From NCBI GenBank assembly GCA_030432315.1, contig JAUIHM010000035.1:1-32720 (forward strand): a DNA stretch of 32,720 nucleotides. Reading direction: 5' to 3'. Both the position numbers and the translations under genes were made by a program. This document shows positions 17,619 to 25,538 of the stretch, piece by piece. The notes under the pieces are model-generated. The model did no database searches, was not told where the DNA came from, and saw nothing but the letters and a program-made list of their open reading frames with translations. The DNA is from Alphaproteobacteria bacterium (GTDB lineage: Bacteria; Pseudomonadota; Alphaproteobacteria; Rhodobacterales; Rhodobacteraceae). The first letter of the stretch is position 1. Every line of letters starts with the position of its first letter.

Positions 17619-19499
17619 TCAGTTGCGCAATGCTTCCCAGGCGGCGACCCTGCCGGTGATGAGGAATTCACCGATCTGGTCATTGCTCAGGTCCGCCATC
17701 TGCAGGTCATCGCGGGGATAGGTTGCCTGGATCGCCGCGCCGGTGAGATGCAGCGTTGCGGCGTTGTGTTTCGGTCCACCGGCCCCGTCTTCGGTCTGCC
17801 ATTCGGCGATGGCGCCGGTGCGGGTGAATTCGCCAATATCGGCGTCGGTTACCGTGTCGAGATGGAACTGCTGCAGGTTGGGGTAGGTGTCGAACATGCC
17901 GCGCAGCCAGGCCTGCATCAGCGCATTGTCCGCCCCGGCGTTGGCCTGGGCGTTGGCCGGGACCGCCGCCTGTTGCGGCTGCCGGTCGGGAGCCCCCTGC
18001 GGGTTGACGGCGACGCCGTTCTGCCCGCCGCCGTTTGGCGGCGGTGGCGGGCCGGCGTTCTGAACCTGATCAGGCGCCGCGGCGGCGGGTCCGGCGGGAA
18101 AGAAGGCGTCTTTGGTCTGATCGGCGGCGCGCACGCCTTTCGAGAGGCCGACGGCGACGAAAGAGGCGCCGGCGCCGATCTTGGGGCCGCCGTTCAGGGC
18201 CAGTTCCGCGCCGCCGGAAATGCCTGCGTCGAGGGAGAAGCCGCCGGCGAAAAACAGCGCCGCGGTCTCGACCACATGGGCGGCGGCGGCGACTTTGGCC
18301 GCGGTGGAGGTTGTGCCCTCGGGGTCGTCCTTTGCCAGCCAGGTGGCGAAGGAGCGCACGCCCTTGGCAACGCCGAACACGATCAGGCTGGCGGCGGTTG
18401 CCGTGGCTTTGGGGTCGAAGGCGAGCGCCATCGCCCCGAGTGTGGCCAGCAATGCCTCGAAGGCGCGCAGCTGGTCCATGCGTTCGCGGCGGTCGGCTTT
18501 GGTCTGAGCCGCGACCGCCCGGTTCTGCGCCGGACTGAGCGCCGGATCGGGGGCGGGGTCGCCGCTGCGCATCAGGTAGCCGCGCCAGATCTTGGAAATG
18601 CCGACGCCGACACTCATCAGTCCGGCGAAAACTGCGGGAAAGGCTGCCGGTCCGGCAATGACCGCGACGCCCAGCGCCGTGAGGCCGGCCAGCAGCGTCA
18701 GCCCACCCTCAAGGTAGAGCAGCAGCCCCTTGGTGTTTTTGGAGAGGAACCAGCCCTGGATCACCTGTGTGGGGTTGTTGTACTGGGTGACGAGAGTGGT
18801 GTTGCCCTGTCTGGAGGCGCCGTGCGGCGCCAGGCGGCATTGGATCGTGCCCTTCCAGGCGGCGTAGTCGGCGTTTGACATTACCGCGGCCCTTGCGCCC
18901 TGACGGGTGAGTTCGGGCGAGTGTACCGGCGTGTTGCACGCGCCGATGAAGGCGGGGGTGCGGACCTGGCCGGTCGGGGCGGGGGCGCGCTGTAGAATTG
19001 TCGTGGTTCGCAGGGTGCGGGAGGTCCACGTTCCGGCCGGGGCGCGGTGCCTCTGTGCGACCGGGCGGTGGGCGGAACCGCCGGGTCGTACCGACGGACG
19101 CGTTCCCGATGCCTTGGGTCGGGGTGCCGGGGTCGCAACTTCGCGTTCCTGCGGCGCGGCAGCTTCGGACTCTGCGGTCGGCAGGGCCCCGTGCAGCGCC
19201 CGCAGCCGTCCGGCCTGGGGATTGGCGTTTGCTGCCCGCTGAAGCCCGGCAAGGCTGTTCAGGGCGGGACTGGTGAACCGGGACTGCGCCGCAGGACTGT
19301 CGGGTTCTGCGGTGGGCAGTTCGGCTTCCGGTTGCAGGTCGCGGAGGCGTTGCAGCGCCGGGTTCCGGTTTGCGCTGGTTTGCAGGGTGGCGAGGCGGTC
19401 GGGTGCAATCCCCGTGGCATGGGGCCTGCGGTTCAGGCCCTGGCCGGTTGTCGTAATAGGCACGGGTTTCACGCGTCGCGGCATCAATAAAACTCGCAT
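17619..19499 (-). CDS. Putative effector: two LQ modules, glycine/alanine-rich hydrophobic core, duplicated C-terminal repeat
   Basis: A 626-residue protein (621 if the ATG at 19484 is used; neither start has a clear ribosome site). The N-terminal module occurs twice, at residues 30–60 (RLATLQTSANRNP) and 78–106 (SLAGLQRAANANP). LQR follows at 169–171 after a Pro/Arg-rich linker. The middle holds three long Gly/Ala-rich hydrophobic stretches, near 259–305, 345–387 and 400–460, which could be amphipathic or membrane-inserting. A proline run (GPPPPPNGGG) leads to the C-terminal domain (527–626), which is closely similar to that of the 16223–17509 protein (MFDTYPNLQQ, DADIGEF, then a second IGEF…TG…WEA repeat). 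No enzyme motif is visible. A pore-forming or carrier role is possible but unproven. Confidence 0.72.
   Translation of the reverse strand: MRVLLMPRRVKPVPITTTGQGLNRRPHATGIAPDRLATLQTSANRNPALQRLRDLQPEAELPTAEPDSPAAQSRFTSPALNSLAGLQRAANANPQAGRLRALHGALPTAESEAAAPQEREVATPAPRPKASGTRPSVRPGGSAHRPVAQRHRAPAGTWTSRTLRTTTILQRAPAPTGQVRTPAFIGACNTPVHSPELTRQGARAAVMSNADYAAWKGTIQCRLAPHGASRQGNTTLVTQYNNPTQVIQGWFLSKNTKGLLLYLEGGLTLLAGLTALGVAVIAGPAAFPAVFAGLMSVGVGISKIWRGYLMRSGDPAPDPALSPAQNRAVAAQTKADRRERMDQLRAFEALLATLGAMALAFDPKATATAASLIVFGVAKGVRSFATWLAKDDPEGTTSTAAKVAAAAHVVETAALFFAGGFSLDAGISGGAELALNGGPKIGAGASFVAVGLSKGVRAADQTKDAFFPAGPAAAAPDQVQNAGPPPPPNGGGQNGVAVNPQGAPDRQPQQAAVPANAQANAGADNALMQAWLRGMFDTYPNLQQFHLDTVTDADIGEFTRTGAIAEWQTEDGAGGPKHNAATLHLTGAAIQATYPRDDLQMADLSNDQIGEFLITGRVAAWEALRN
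17820..17922. repeat. Paralogous DNA block shared with 16421–16523 (copy 2)
   Basis: Second copy of the block encoding the first half of the shared C-terminal domain. It lies in the same orientation and at the same relative place near the 3' end of its gene, so the two minus-strand genes share a homologous 3' module that could recombine. Confidence 0.85.
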
Positions 19500-19659
19500 G
19501 AGGATTATTCGGTCAGAGAACAGGAGATGGGAAGTTCGATCAAGGCCTTTCTCGCTGCGGCCGGCGCCGGTTGCCCGCGATCCTGGCCGTGTGCCGCCGG
19601 CTGGACAAATCCCGGTCGTGCCTCAATGATGCGGACAATTGTTTGTGGGGAGGTTTTGC

Positions 19660-20400
19660 ATGCATGTTCTGATTACCGGCGGGTCGCGCGGCATCGGCGC
19701 GGCGACGGCACGGCTGGCAGGGGCGCGGGGCTGGTCGGTTTCGGTCAATTACGTCAGCAACGCCGCGGCGGCGGATGAGGTTGTGGCGCAGGTGCGGGCC
19801 GCCGGTGGCAAGGCCGTGGCGATCCAGGGCGATGCGGCCGTCGAGGCGGATATCACCGCGATGTGGGACGCGGCGGAGGCGGCGTTCGGACCGGTGACCG
19901 GGTTCGTGAACAATGCCGGGATCGTCGCCCCCGGCAGCCCGGTGGCTGAGATGCCGACCGACCGGATCGAAGGAATTTTCCGGCTGAACGTGCTGGGCGC
20001 GTTTCTCGGCCTGCGCGAGGCGGCGCGGCGGATGTCGAAGAGCCGGGGCGGGACCGGCGGGTCGATCGTCAACCTGTCGTCGATGGCAGCGACGCTCGGG
20101 GCGCCGAATGAATATGTGGATTACGCGGCCTCGAAAGGCGCCGTCGATACCATGACCATCGGACTGTCGAAGGAACTGGGGCCGGAAGGCGTCCGGGTCA
20201 ACGGCGTGCGGCCAGGGCTGATCGAAACCGACATTCACGCTTCCGGCGGCGAGCCGGACCGGGCGTGGCGCATGGGGGTGACGTCGCCGATGGGCCGGCC
20301 GGGCACGGCGGAGGAGGTCGGCGAGGCGATTGTCTGGCTGCTGTCGGATGCGGCGAGCTACGCCACCGGCACGACCATTGCGGTGTCCGGCGGGCGGTAA
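19660..20400 (+). CDS. SDR family oxidoreductase (FabG-like)
   Basis: A 246-residue classical SDR. The cofactor site is ITGGSRGIGAATARLAG at the extreme N-terminus. NNAG is in VTGFVNNAGIVAPG, the catalytic Ser in NLSSMAATLG and the Tyr/Lys pair in YVDYAASKGAVDT. GVRVNGVRPGLIETDIH and a terminal GTTIAVSGGR complete the family pattern, similar to 3-oxoacyl-ACP reductase-like or sugar dehydrogenases. GGGGAGG at 19647–19653, six bases before the ATG at 19660, fixes the start. It stands between effector-like genes and ends 35 bases before the next one on the same strand, so the two may be co-transcribed. The substrate is unknown. Confidence 0.93.
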   Translation: MHVLITGGSRGIGAATARLAGARGWSVSVNYVSNAAAADEVVAQVRAAGGKAVAIQGDAAVEADITAMWDAAEAAFGPVTGFVNNAGIVAPGSPVAEMPTDRIEGIFRLNVLGAFLGLREAARRMSKSRGGTGGSIVNLSSMAATLGAPNEYVDYAASKGAVDTMTIGLSKELGPEGVRVNGVRPGLIETDIHASGGEPDRAWRMGVTSPMGRPGTAEEVGEAIVWLLSDAASYATGTTIAVSGGR

Positions 20401-20435
20401 CGCCGGGCCGGGCGGATCAGGAGGAGGCGGCTTCG

Positions 20436-21746
20436 ATGGCGGGACGGACGCGGGTGGAAAGGCCGGTTTCGTCCCCGGCCGTTGCCGCGCGTCCGGCACC
20501 GGTGCAGGCCGGAACCGGCGCATTGGCCGCCCTGCAACAGGCGGCGAATGCCGGCGCGGCGCAGCAGCGGCTGAAGCGCCTGCAGGACGGCGTCAACGGC
20601 GGTGCTGCGGCGCTGCAGCGGTATCGGGTCGGGCCTGACGACAAAACGCTCAGGGAGGTGAAGAATGTGGAGGCGGCCGAGGCTTTTCTGACCGCAAACG
20701 GGCTGCATTATTTCTACGGCTACAAGTCGGTTTGGGACAATGTCACCGACCGGGACTACATCGGCGTCGACGGGGCGCGGGCGCTGGCGGGCGAGATGCA
20801 GGCTCTGCTCAACCAGCAGTTGGCGCAGGAGGCGCAGGCCCAGGATTCGGTGCAGCGCAAGCTGATCGAGATTGCCGAACTGGTGCGGCGCAACCGGCAG
20901 GGCGTGCAGGTGCTGTCGCAGGATGCGGATACTCTGGACTGGTATGACGGGATTGTGCTGAACGGGCTCTGTCTCGGGTTCACGGAGGTTTTCAAGACCC
21001 AGGGGAAATGGGAGCAGGAGCTTTGGAAGGCGATCGTCTCCTGGGTGCCGGAAGCGGGCAGTCCGGCAGAATCGCTGGAACAGCTGAACCGGCATCTGGA
21101 CGGTATTTCGAGGCGGATTGGCGCCAGGATGGAGGAGAACGCGCTCGAGGGCGCGTTGATGCTGAAGGAGGCCTGGGAGGGGATGGGGTCGAATTACGAC
21201 CCCGTGCCGCCTTCGGTCGGCGGGATCACCGGTGCGCCGGCAGCCATTGACCTCGAGCAGCAGGGGCAGATGACCCGAGTGGTGAAGAGTGAGCTTGAAG
21301 CGGGAGAGTTTGTCACACATTCCATGGGGCTCATCGTGGCGCAGTCGAAACAGGACAACGCCAATTACGTGATCGAGATCAGCACGCCGAACCATTCGAT
21401 GATGGTCCGCCTCGAAGGGGCGCGGATCCGCTACAGCGAGACCGAGAAATCCGGGATCGGGGAGGTCGACAGCCTTCCGGCACTGATGGCGAAACTCTGG
21501 CCGGGGATTCAGATCGGATATGAACAGGCGGTTGCCGCGGGAATTCCGCTCGATATCGACGTGAAGCGCGAGGTCGCTCTGGGTACCGCAACCGACCTGG
21601 TTCCCGAAAACGCTTCCGGGATTTTTGCCGAAATCGAAGAGGCGTCGCTGAAGACCTTTGCCGGGTTCGACAAGGCTTCGGGGCCGGGCGAGTTCCTCGC
21701 GGATTACAACAGGCGGCTCTTTGAGGCGATCTACGTCACAAAATAG
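20436..21746 (+). CDS. Putative effector: shared LQ module with a possible papain/YopT-like cysteine protease domain
   Basis: A 436-residue protein. Residues 27–54 hold the shared module (LAALQQAANAG, RLKRLQDGVN) and LQR follows at 60–62. The body (from about 65) is not a family I recognise with certainty. Its only cysteine, Cys179, sits in GIVLNGLCLGFTEVF. His320 lies in NHSMMVRL, followed by acidic residues in YSETEKSGIGEVDS (334–346). The order Cys … His … acidic, with a strand and a conserved-looking Gly after it, resembles C58 (YopT/AvrPphB) and other papain-fold effectors. This is an inference. AGGAGG at 20419–20424 supports the ATG at 20436. No export signal is seen. It is on the opposite strand from the other three family members. 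Confidence 0.7.
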   Translation: MAGRTRVERPVSSPAVAARPAPVQAGTGALAALQQAANAGAAQQRLKRLQDGVNGGAAALQRYRVGPDDKTLREVKNVEAAEAFLTANGLHYFYGYKSVWDNVTDRDYIGVDGARALAGEMQALLNQQLAQEAQAQDSVQRKLIEIAELVRRNRQGVQVLSQDADTLDWYDGIVLNGLCLGFTEVFKTQGKWEQELWKAIVSWVPEAGSPAESLEQLNRHLDGISRRIGARMEENALEGALMLKEAWEGMGSNYDPVPPSVGGITGAPAAIDLEQQGQMTRVVKSELEAGEFVTHSMGLIVAQSKQDNANYVIEISTPNHSMMVRLEGARIRYSETEKSGIGEVDSLPALMAKLWPGIQIGYEQAVAAGIPLDIDVKREVALGTATDLVPENASGIFAEIEEASLKTFAGFDKASGPGEFLADYNRRLFEAIYVTK

Positions 21747-21772
21747 CCGCGGGGGCGACGGTTTCCTGCAGG

Positions 21773-22501
21773 TCAGCCCCGTTCCAGCGCCGTCAGGTGG
21801 CGCCAGGCGAGGGTCATGAAAATGGCGATGACCGCGTAGGTGAAGGCCTGGCTGGCGGCGCTGATCAGGGCCCCGACGACCGTGCCGATGCCGCCGGCGT
21901 CAAATGCGAGCAGCATCAGCGGCTCGCCCAGAAGGTTGATCACAAGCGTGAACAGACCGATGATCACCATCGCTCCGACCAGCGGCCAGCGGTGGCCCCG
22001 GGTCAGATTGCGGGCCCGGCCGAGTGCGCCCATGCCCGCGCCTTCGAGCAGAATGCAGGGCAGCCAGACCGCGAACTGGGCAGTGATGTAAAGGCCGGGA
22101 ACGATCAGAAACATCAGCCCGACGGCGATGGCAATCGACAGCAGGGTGCCGCAGGCGAGAATCGGCACCGCATCGCGGAGCACGGACCGGAGGTAATGTT
22201 CCAGCGAGGAATGGTGTCCGTCGATCCGGTCGTTGGCCGCAAGGATCACCAGCGCCATCATGATGTAGGTCAGCACGCTGACCGCCGCCACCACGAGGAA
22301 GAAGCCGGGCGTGAGGATTTCCGCGGGATCCATGATCTCCGCCTCGGGCAGGATCGCGATGAAGGCCGCATCCGCGAGGATCGCCGGGGCCATGGCCATC
22401 GGAAACAGGATGCCGAAATTGGCGAACAGCAGCCGAAAGCTGGGAACGATCAGCGTCAGAATGCCGGTACCGGAGGCGGGGCGGTTGGAAGGAAGGGTCA
22501 C
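21773..22501 (-). CDS. Polytopic membrane protein (YciC / glycerophosphodiesterase membrane-domain-like)
   Basis: A 242-residue protein with about six hydrophobic segments and little else. The sequence LMFLIVPGLYITAQF followed by LLEGAGMGALGRARNLTRG and HRWPL is typical of the membrane-domain superfamily that includes YciC-like proteins and the membrane part of GlpQ-type phosphodiesterases. No catalytic domain is attached. The start is a GTG at 22501 with GGGAG nine bases upstream. It lies 73 bases downstream of nusB on the same strand and may be the last gene of the rib–nusB operon. It converges on the effector-like gene with a 26-base gap. The function is unknown. Confidence 0.75.
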   Translation of the reverse strand: MTLPSNRPASGTGILTLIVPSFRLLFANFGILFPMAMAPAILADAAFIAILPEAEIMDPAEILTPGFFLVVAAVSVLTYIMMALVILAANDRIDGHHSSLEHYLRSVLRDAVPILACGTLLSIAIAVGLMFLIVPGLYITAQFAVWLPCILLEGAGMGALGRARNLTRGHRWPLVGAMVIIGLFTLVINLLGEPLMLLAFDAGGIGTVVGALISAASQAFTYAVIAIFMTLAWRHLTALERG

Positions 22502-22574
22502 GGTTCGCTGCTCCCGGCGGGAATTTCAGAAGAGGGGCCGCGCCACGCGAATCGGGGCGCGGCGGGACGGGTAC

Positions 22575-23081
22575 TCAGGCGCCAAAGGCTTCCGGGCGGG
22601 CTTCATGCGCCATGTGGTCGAGCACGGCATTGACGAACTTCGCTTCCTTGCCGTCGGGAAAGAAGGCTTTGGCAACGTCGACATATTCGGTGATCGTGAC
22701 CTTTGGCGGCGTGTCGGTGGCGACGAATTCGGCGCCGGCGGCCCGGAACAGGGCGCGCACGGTCGGGTCGATGCGGTCGATCGGCCAGCGTTTGACAAGG
22801 GCGCGGTCAGTCATCTGGTCGATTGCCGCCTGCGACTGCACCGCCGCTTCGAGCACCGCGCGGAAATGGTCCACGTCGGCTTCGGCGAATTCCTCGCCGT
22901 CGATGCTGGCGCCGAAGCGGTAGGTCTCGAACTCGTCGCGCACCTCGTCGAGGCCGGTATCGGCGGCTTCCATCTGGAACAGCGCCTGGACGAGATAGAG
23001 CCGTGCGGCGGAGCGCATCCGGCGGCCCTCGGCGGCGGTCGGTTTTTTGGGTTTGGCGGGGGTCGCGGTCTCTTCGGTCAT
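22575..23081 (-). CDS. nusB: Transcription antitermination factor NusB
   Basis: A 168-residue all-helical RNA-binding protein that pairs with NusE (ribosomal protein S10) on boxA of rRNA transcripts. It shows RSAARLYLVQALFQMEAA at the first helix and, near the C-terminus, IDPTVRALFRAAGAEF, KVTITEYVDVAKAFFPDGK and KFVNAVLDHMA, the usual NusB pattern. The acidic/Pro/Lys N-terminal extension of about 20 residues is common in alphaproteobacteria. Its ATG lies one base after the ribH stop, so it is coupled to the riboflavin genes. Confidence 0.96.
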   Translation of the reverse strand: MTEETATPAKPKKPTAAEGRRMRSAARLYLVQALFQMEAADTGLDEVRDEFETYRFGASIDGEEFAEADVDHFRAVLEAAVQSQAAIDQMTDRALVKRWPIDRIDPTVRALFRAAGAEFVATDTPPKVTITEYVDVAKAFFPDGKEAKFVNAVLDHMAHEARPEAFGA

Positions 23082-23082
23082 G

Positions 23083-23619
23083 TCAGGCAATGGTCCTGTC
23101 GTCCGCGCCGGCGACCTTGATGCTGCCGTCGGGCAGCGGCGCGGCGCGGGGGGCGAAACGTCGGGCAAGGGCGATGAGGTGCAGACAGGCTTCGGCGGCG
23201 CCGCCGCCCTTGTTCATCTTTTCGGGATTGGCGCGGGCTTCGGCCTGATCGTGGTTTTCGACGGTCAGGATGCCGTTGCCGATGCAGACCCCTTCGAGAC
23301 CGAGCATCATCAGGCCGCGGGAGCTGTCGTTGCAGACGGTGTCGTAATGGGTGGTTTCGCCGCGAACGATGCATCCGAGCGCCACGTAGCCGTCCCAGTC
23401 GCCGCTGCGCCGTGCCAGTGCGATGGTGGTTGGGATTTCCAGCGCGCCGGGGACCTCGACGGTCTCCCAGGTGACCTTCGCGTCCCGCAGTACGGCGGTG
23501 GCGCCGACGGTCAGGGCATTGGCGACGTGGCGGTAGAACGGGGCCACGACGAGGAGCACGCGGGTCGGGCGCTCGAACGTCGGAACGGGCAGGCTGTCTT
23601 CGGCTTTGTGTTCGGCCAT
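23083..23619 (-). CDS. ribH: 6,7-dimethyl-8-ribityllumazine synthase
   Basis: A 178-residue enzyme that condenses the aminouracil intermediate with 3,4-dihydroxy-2-butanone 4-phosphate, the penultimate step of riboflavin synthesis. It normally assembles as a 60-mer or decamer. Motifs in order are VVAPFY for the aminouracil site, [20 protein letters not shown] containing the catalytic His, and [13 protein letters not shown] short C-terminal extension ([11 protein letters not shown]) follows. The start at 23619 was chosen over a longer upstream frame because it fits the family and lies just after the ribBX stop. Confidence 0.97.
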   Translation of the reverse strand: MAEHKAEDSLPVPTFERPTRVLLVVAPFYRHVANALTVGATAVLRDAKVTWETVEVPGALEIPTTIALARRSGDWDGYVALGCIVRGETTHYDTVCNDSSRGLMMLGLEGVCIGNGILTVENHDQAEARANPEKMNKGGGAAEACLHLIALARRFAPRAAPLPDGSIKVAGADDRTIA

Positions 23620-23623
23620 GGGG

Positions 23624-24727
23624 TCAGGTCCTCGGGTCCGGGATGGGCCGCGTGCCGGTGATGGAAAGGCCGTAGCCGTCCAGCCCGACGACCCTCGGGG
23701 TCGGTGAATTGGTGAGAAGGATGAGTTTGTGCAGTCCGAGTGCATTCAGGATCTGCGCGCCGACGCCGTACTGGCGCAGGGTGTCGGGATTGACGTGATC
23801 GCCGATCTCCAGCCGCTCGGCCATGTCGCGCAGCAGCACCACAACGCCGCGGCCCTCCGCGCCGATCGCGGTCATCGAATCGCGCAGCTGGTTGGAGCGG
23901 CCGCGGTGGAGACCGAGCAGGTCCTCCATCGGATTGGCCGCATGCATCCGTGTCAGCACCGGTTCGCTGCCGGTCACGTCGCCCTTGATCAGGGCGACAT
24001 GCTCGATTCCGGCAATTTCGTCGGTGAAGACCTGCATCTGCCACGAGCCGCCGAACTCGCTCTCGACGGTTTCGGAGGCGGTCAGGCGCACCAGGTTGTC
24101 GTGGCGGCGGCGGTAGGCGATCAGGTCGGAGATCGTGCCGATGCGGATGCCGTGTTTCCGGGCGAAGGTGACCAGATCCGGCAGGCGGGCCATCGACCCG
24201 TCGTCGTTCATGATTTCGCAGATCACCCCGGAAGGGTTGAGACCGGCGAGGCGGGCGACGTCGACCGCCGCCTCGGTATGGCCGGCGCGGACCAGTACCC
24301 CGCCGTCGCGGGCACGCAGCGGGAAGATGTGACCGGGCGTGGCAATGTCCTGCGGGCCGGTGCCGGGATCGATGGCCACCGCGACGGTCCGCGCCCGATC
24401 GGCGGCGGAAATGCCGGTGGTCACGCCTTCGCGGGCCTCGATCGAGGTGGTGAAGGCGGTTTCGTGGCGCGAAGAGTTCGACGCGGCCATCATCGGCAGT
24501 TCCAGCGCGTCGAGACGTTCCCCGGTCAGCGAGAGGCAGATCAGCCCGCGGCCGTAGGTGGCCATGAAGTTGATCGCATCCGGGGTACACATCTGTGCCG
24601 GAATCACCAGATCGCCTTCGTTCTCGCGGTCCTCGCGGTCGACGAGAATGAACATCCGGCCGTTGCGGGCATCGTCGATGATGTCCTCGACCGGGGAAAT
24701 CGCATCGCGGAAGTGGTCGTCACGCAT
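23624..24727 (-). CDS. ribB: RibBX: 3,4-dihydroxy-2-butanone-4-phosphate synthase with a degenerate GTP cyclohydrolase II domain
   Basis: A 367-residue two-domain protein. The N-terminal RibB domain (about 1–205) has the [11 protein letters not shown] metal site, [39 protein letters not shown] and [17 protein letters not shown], all intact. The C-terminal part has the GTP cyclohydrolase II fold, but the zinc-ligand cysteines (HSECLTGD / RCDCG in active enzymes) are missing: the region near residues 256–277 reads [20 protein letters not shown]. This is the RibBX variant known from proteobacteria. The protein should make dihydroxybutanone phosphate but not open GTP, so a separate RibA is expected elsewhere in the genome. 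It overlaps the upstream ribE by eight bases. Confidence 0.93.
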   Translation of the reverse strand: MRDDHFRDAISPVEDIIDDARNGRMFILVDREDRENEGDLVIPAQMCTPDAINFMATYGRGLICLSLTGERLDALELPMMAASNSSRHETAFTTSIEAREGVTTGISAADRARTVAVAIDPGTGPQDIATPGHIFPLRARDGGVLVRAGHTEAAVDVARLAGLNPSGVICEIMNDDGSMARLPDLVTFARKHGIRIGTISDLIAYRRRHDNLVRLTASETVESEFGGSWQMQVFTDEIAGIEHVALIKGDVTGSEPVLTRMHAANPMEDLLGLHRGRSNQLRDSMTAIGAEGRGVVVLLRDMAERLEIGDHVNPDTLRQYGVGAQILNALGLHKLILLTNSPTPRVVGLDGYGLSITGTRPIPDPRT

Positions 24728-25355
24728 CGGCTGCCCCCGCATCGGGCCGGTAGTCCGACAGCCGCGCCACATACCGCGCGAGGGTGTCGATTTCGAGATT
24801 GACCAGGTCGCCGACCTGCACCGTGCCCCAGGTGGTTTCCTGTTTGGTGTGCGGAATGATGTTGACGCCGAAGGTGTCGCCCGCGACCTCATTGACCGTC
24901 AGCGAGGTGCCGTTGAGCGCCACCGAGCCTTTCGGGGCGATAAAGCGGGCGAGACCGGACGGGGCGCGGAAGGAAAACCGGGTGCTGTCGCCCTCGTCGC
25001 GCAGCGCGGTCACTTCGGCCACGCCGTCCACATGGCCCGAAACGATGTGGCCGCCCAACTCGTCACCGAGGCGCAGGGCGCGTTCGAGGTTGATGCGGTG
25101 TCCCGGCACCCAGCCGGTGCGGTTGGAGCGGATGTTGGTGGCGGCGACGGTTTCCGCCGAGATGTCGACGTCGAACCAGCCGCCGGTCCCGGTGCTGCCC
25201 CGGTCCACCACCGTCAGGCAGACGCCGTCGCAGCAGATCGAGGCGCCGAGCGCCACCTCGTCCATGTCCCAGGAACAGGCGATGCGGGCGCGCAGGTCGC
25301 CCCGGTCCTCCAGCCGTTCGATCCGGCCTTTGTCAGTGATGATTCCCGTAAACAT
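24720..25355 (-). CDS. ribE: Riboflavin synthase
   Basis: A 211-residue enzyme (alpha-chain type) that dismutates two lumazines into riboflavin, normally as a trimer. It has two lumazine-binding repeats: MFTGIITDKGRIERL with SICCDGVCLTVV in the first, and LGGHIVSGHVDGVAEV with SVALNGTSLTVNEVAGD in the second. The start at 25355 (MFTG) is universal for the family; the frame continues upstream without support. It is the first rib gene of the cluster on this strand. ribD and ribA are absent from the window. I looked for an FMN riboswitch in the 183 bases upstream and saw no RFN-like sequence. Confidence 0.97.
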   Translation of the reverse strand: MFTGIITDKGRIERLEDRGDLRARIACSWDMDEVALGASICCDGVCLTVVDRGSTGTGGWFDVDISAETVAATNIRSNRTGWVPGHRINLERALRLGDELGGHIVSGHVDGVAEVTALRDEGDSTRFSFRAPSGLARFIAPKGSVALNGTSLTVNEVAGDTFGVNIIPHTKQETTWGTVQVGDLVNLEIDTLARYVARLSDYRPDAGAADA

Positions 25356-25538
25356 GTGCCAAACCCAAGAGACCGCTGTCGCGGGCGTCCTATCCCGCAG
25401 AGCGCCCGGCGGCAAGCGTCGATCCCGGGCCGGGCGGGCCTGCGAGGCATTCTACGAAGAGTTTATTTGGTATTTCGACCTTCGGGGTTACGGTTGTGGC
25501 GGTGGGGTTCGGTCACGTCGAAGTGAAGGAGCGGGTTG

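Noticed and set aside
17574..18878. A 434-residue plus-strand open frame opposite the third effector-like gene
   Set aside because: It is a glycine/arginine-rich shadow. The minus strand carries the tag modules and a C-terminal domain that is conserved in the neighbouring gene.
14588..21746. A complete eCIS or type VI locus
   Set aside because: There is no sheath, tube, baseplate, LysM spike-linked or AAA+ ATPase gene in the window. Only possible cargo is present, so a full system cannot be claimed here.
25356..25538. Possible FMN riboswitch upstream of ribE
   Set aside because: I read both strands for the conserved RFN blocks and found none; the gap is short and shared with a divergent gene.
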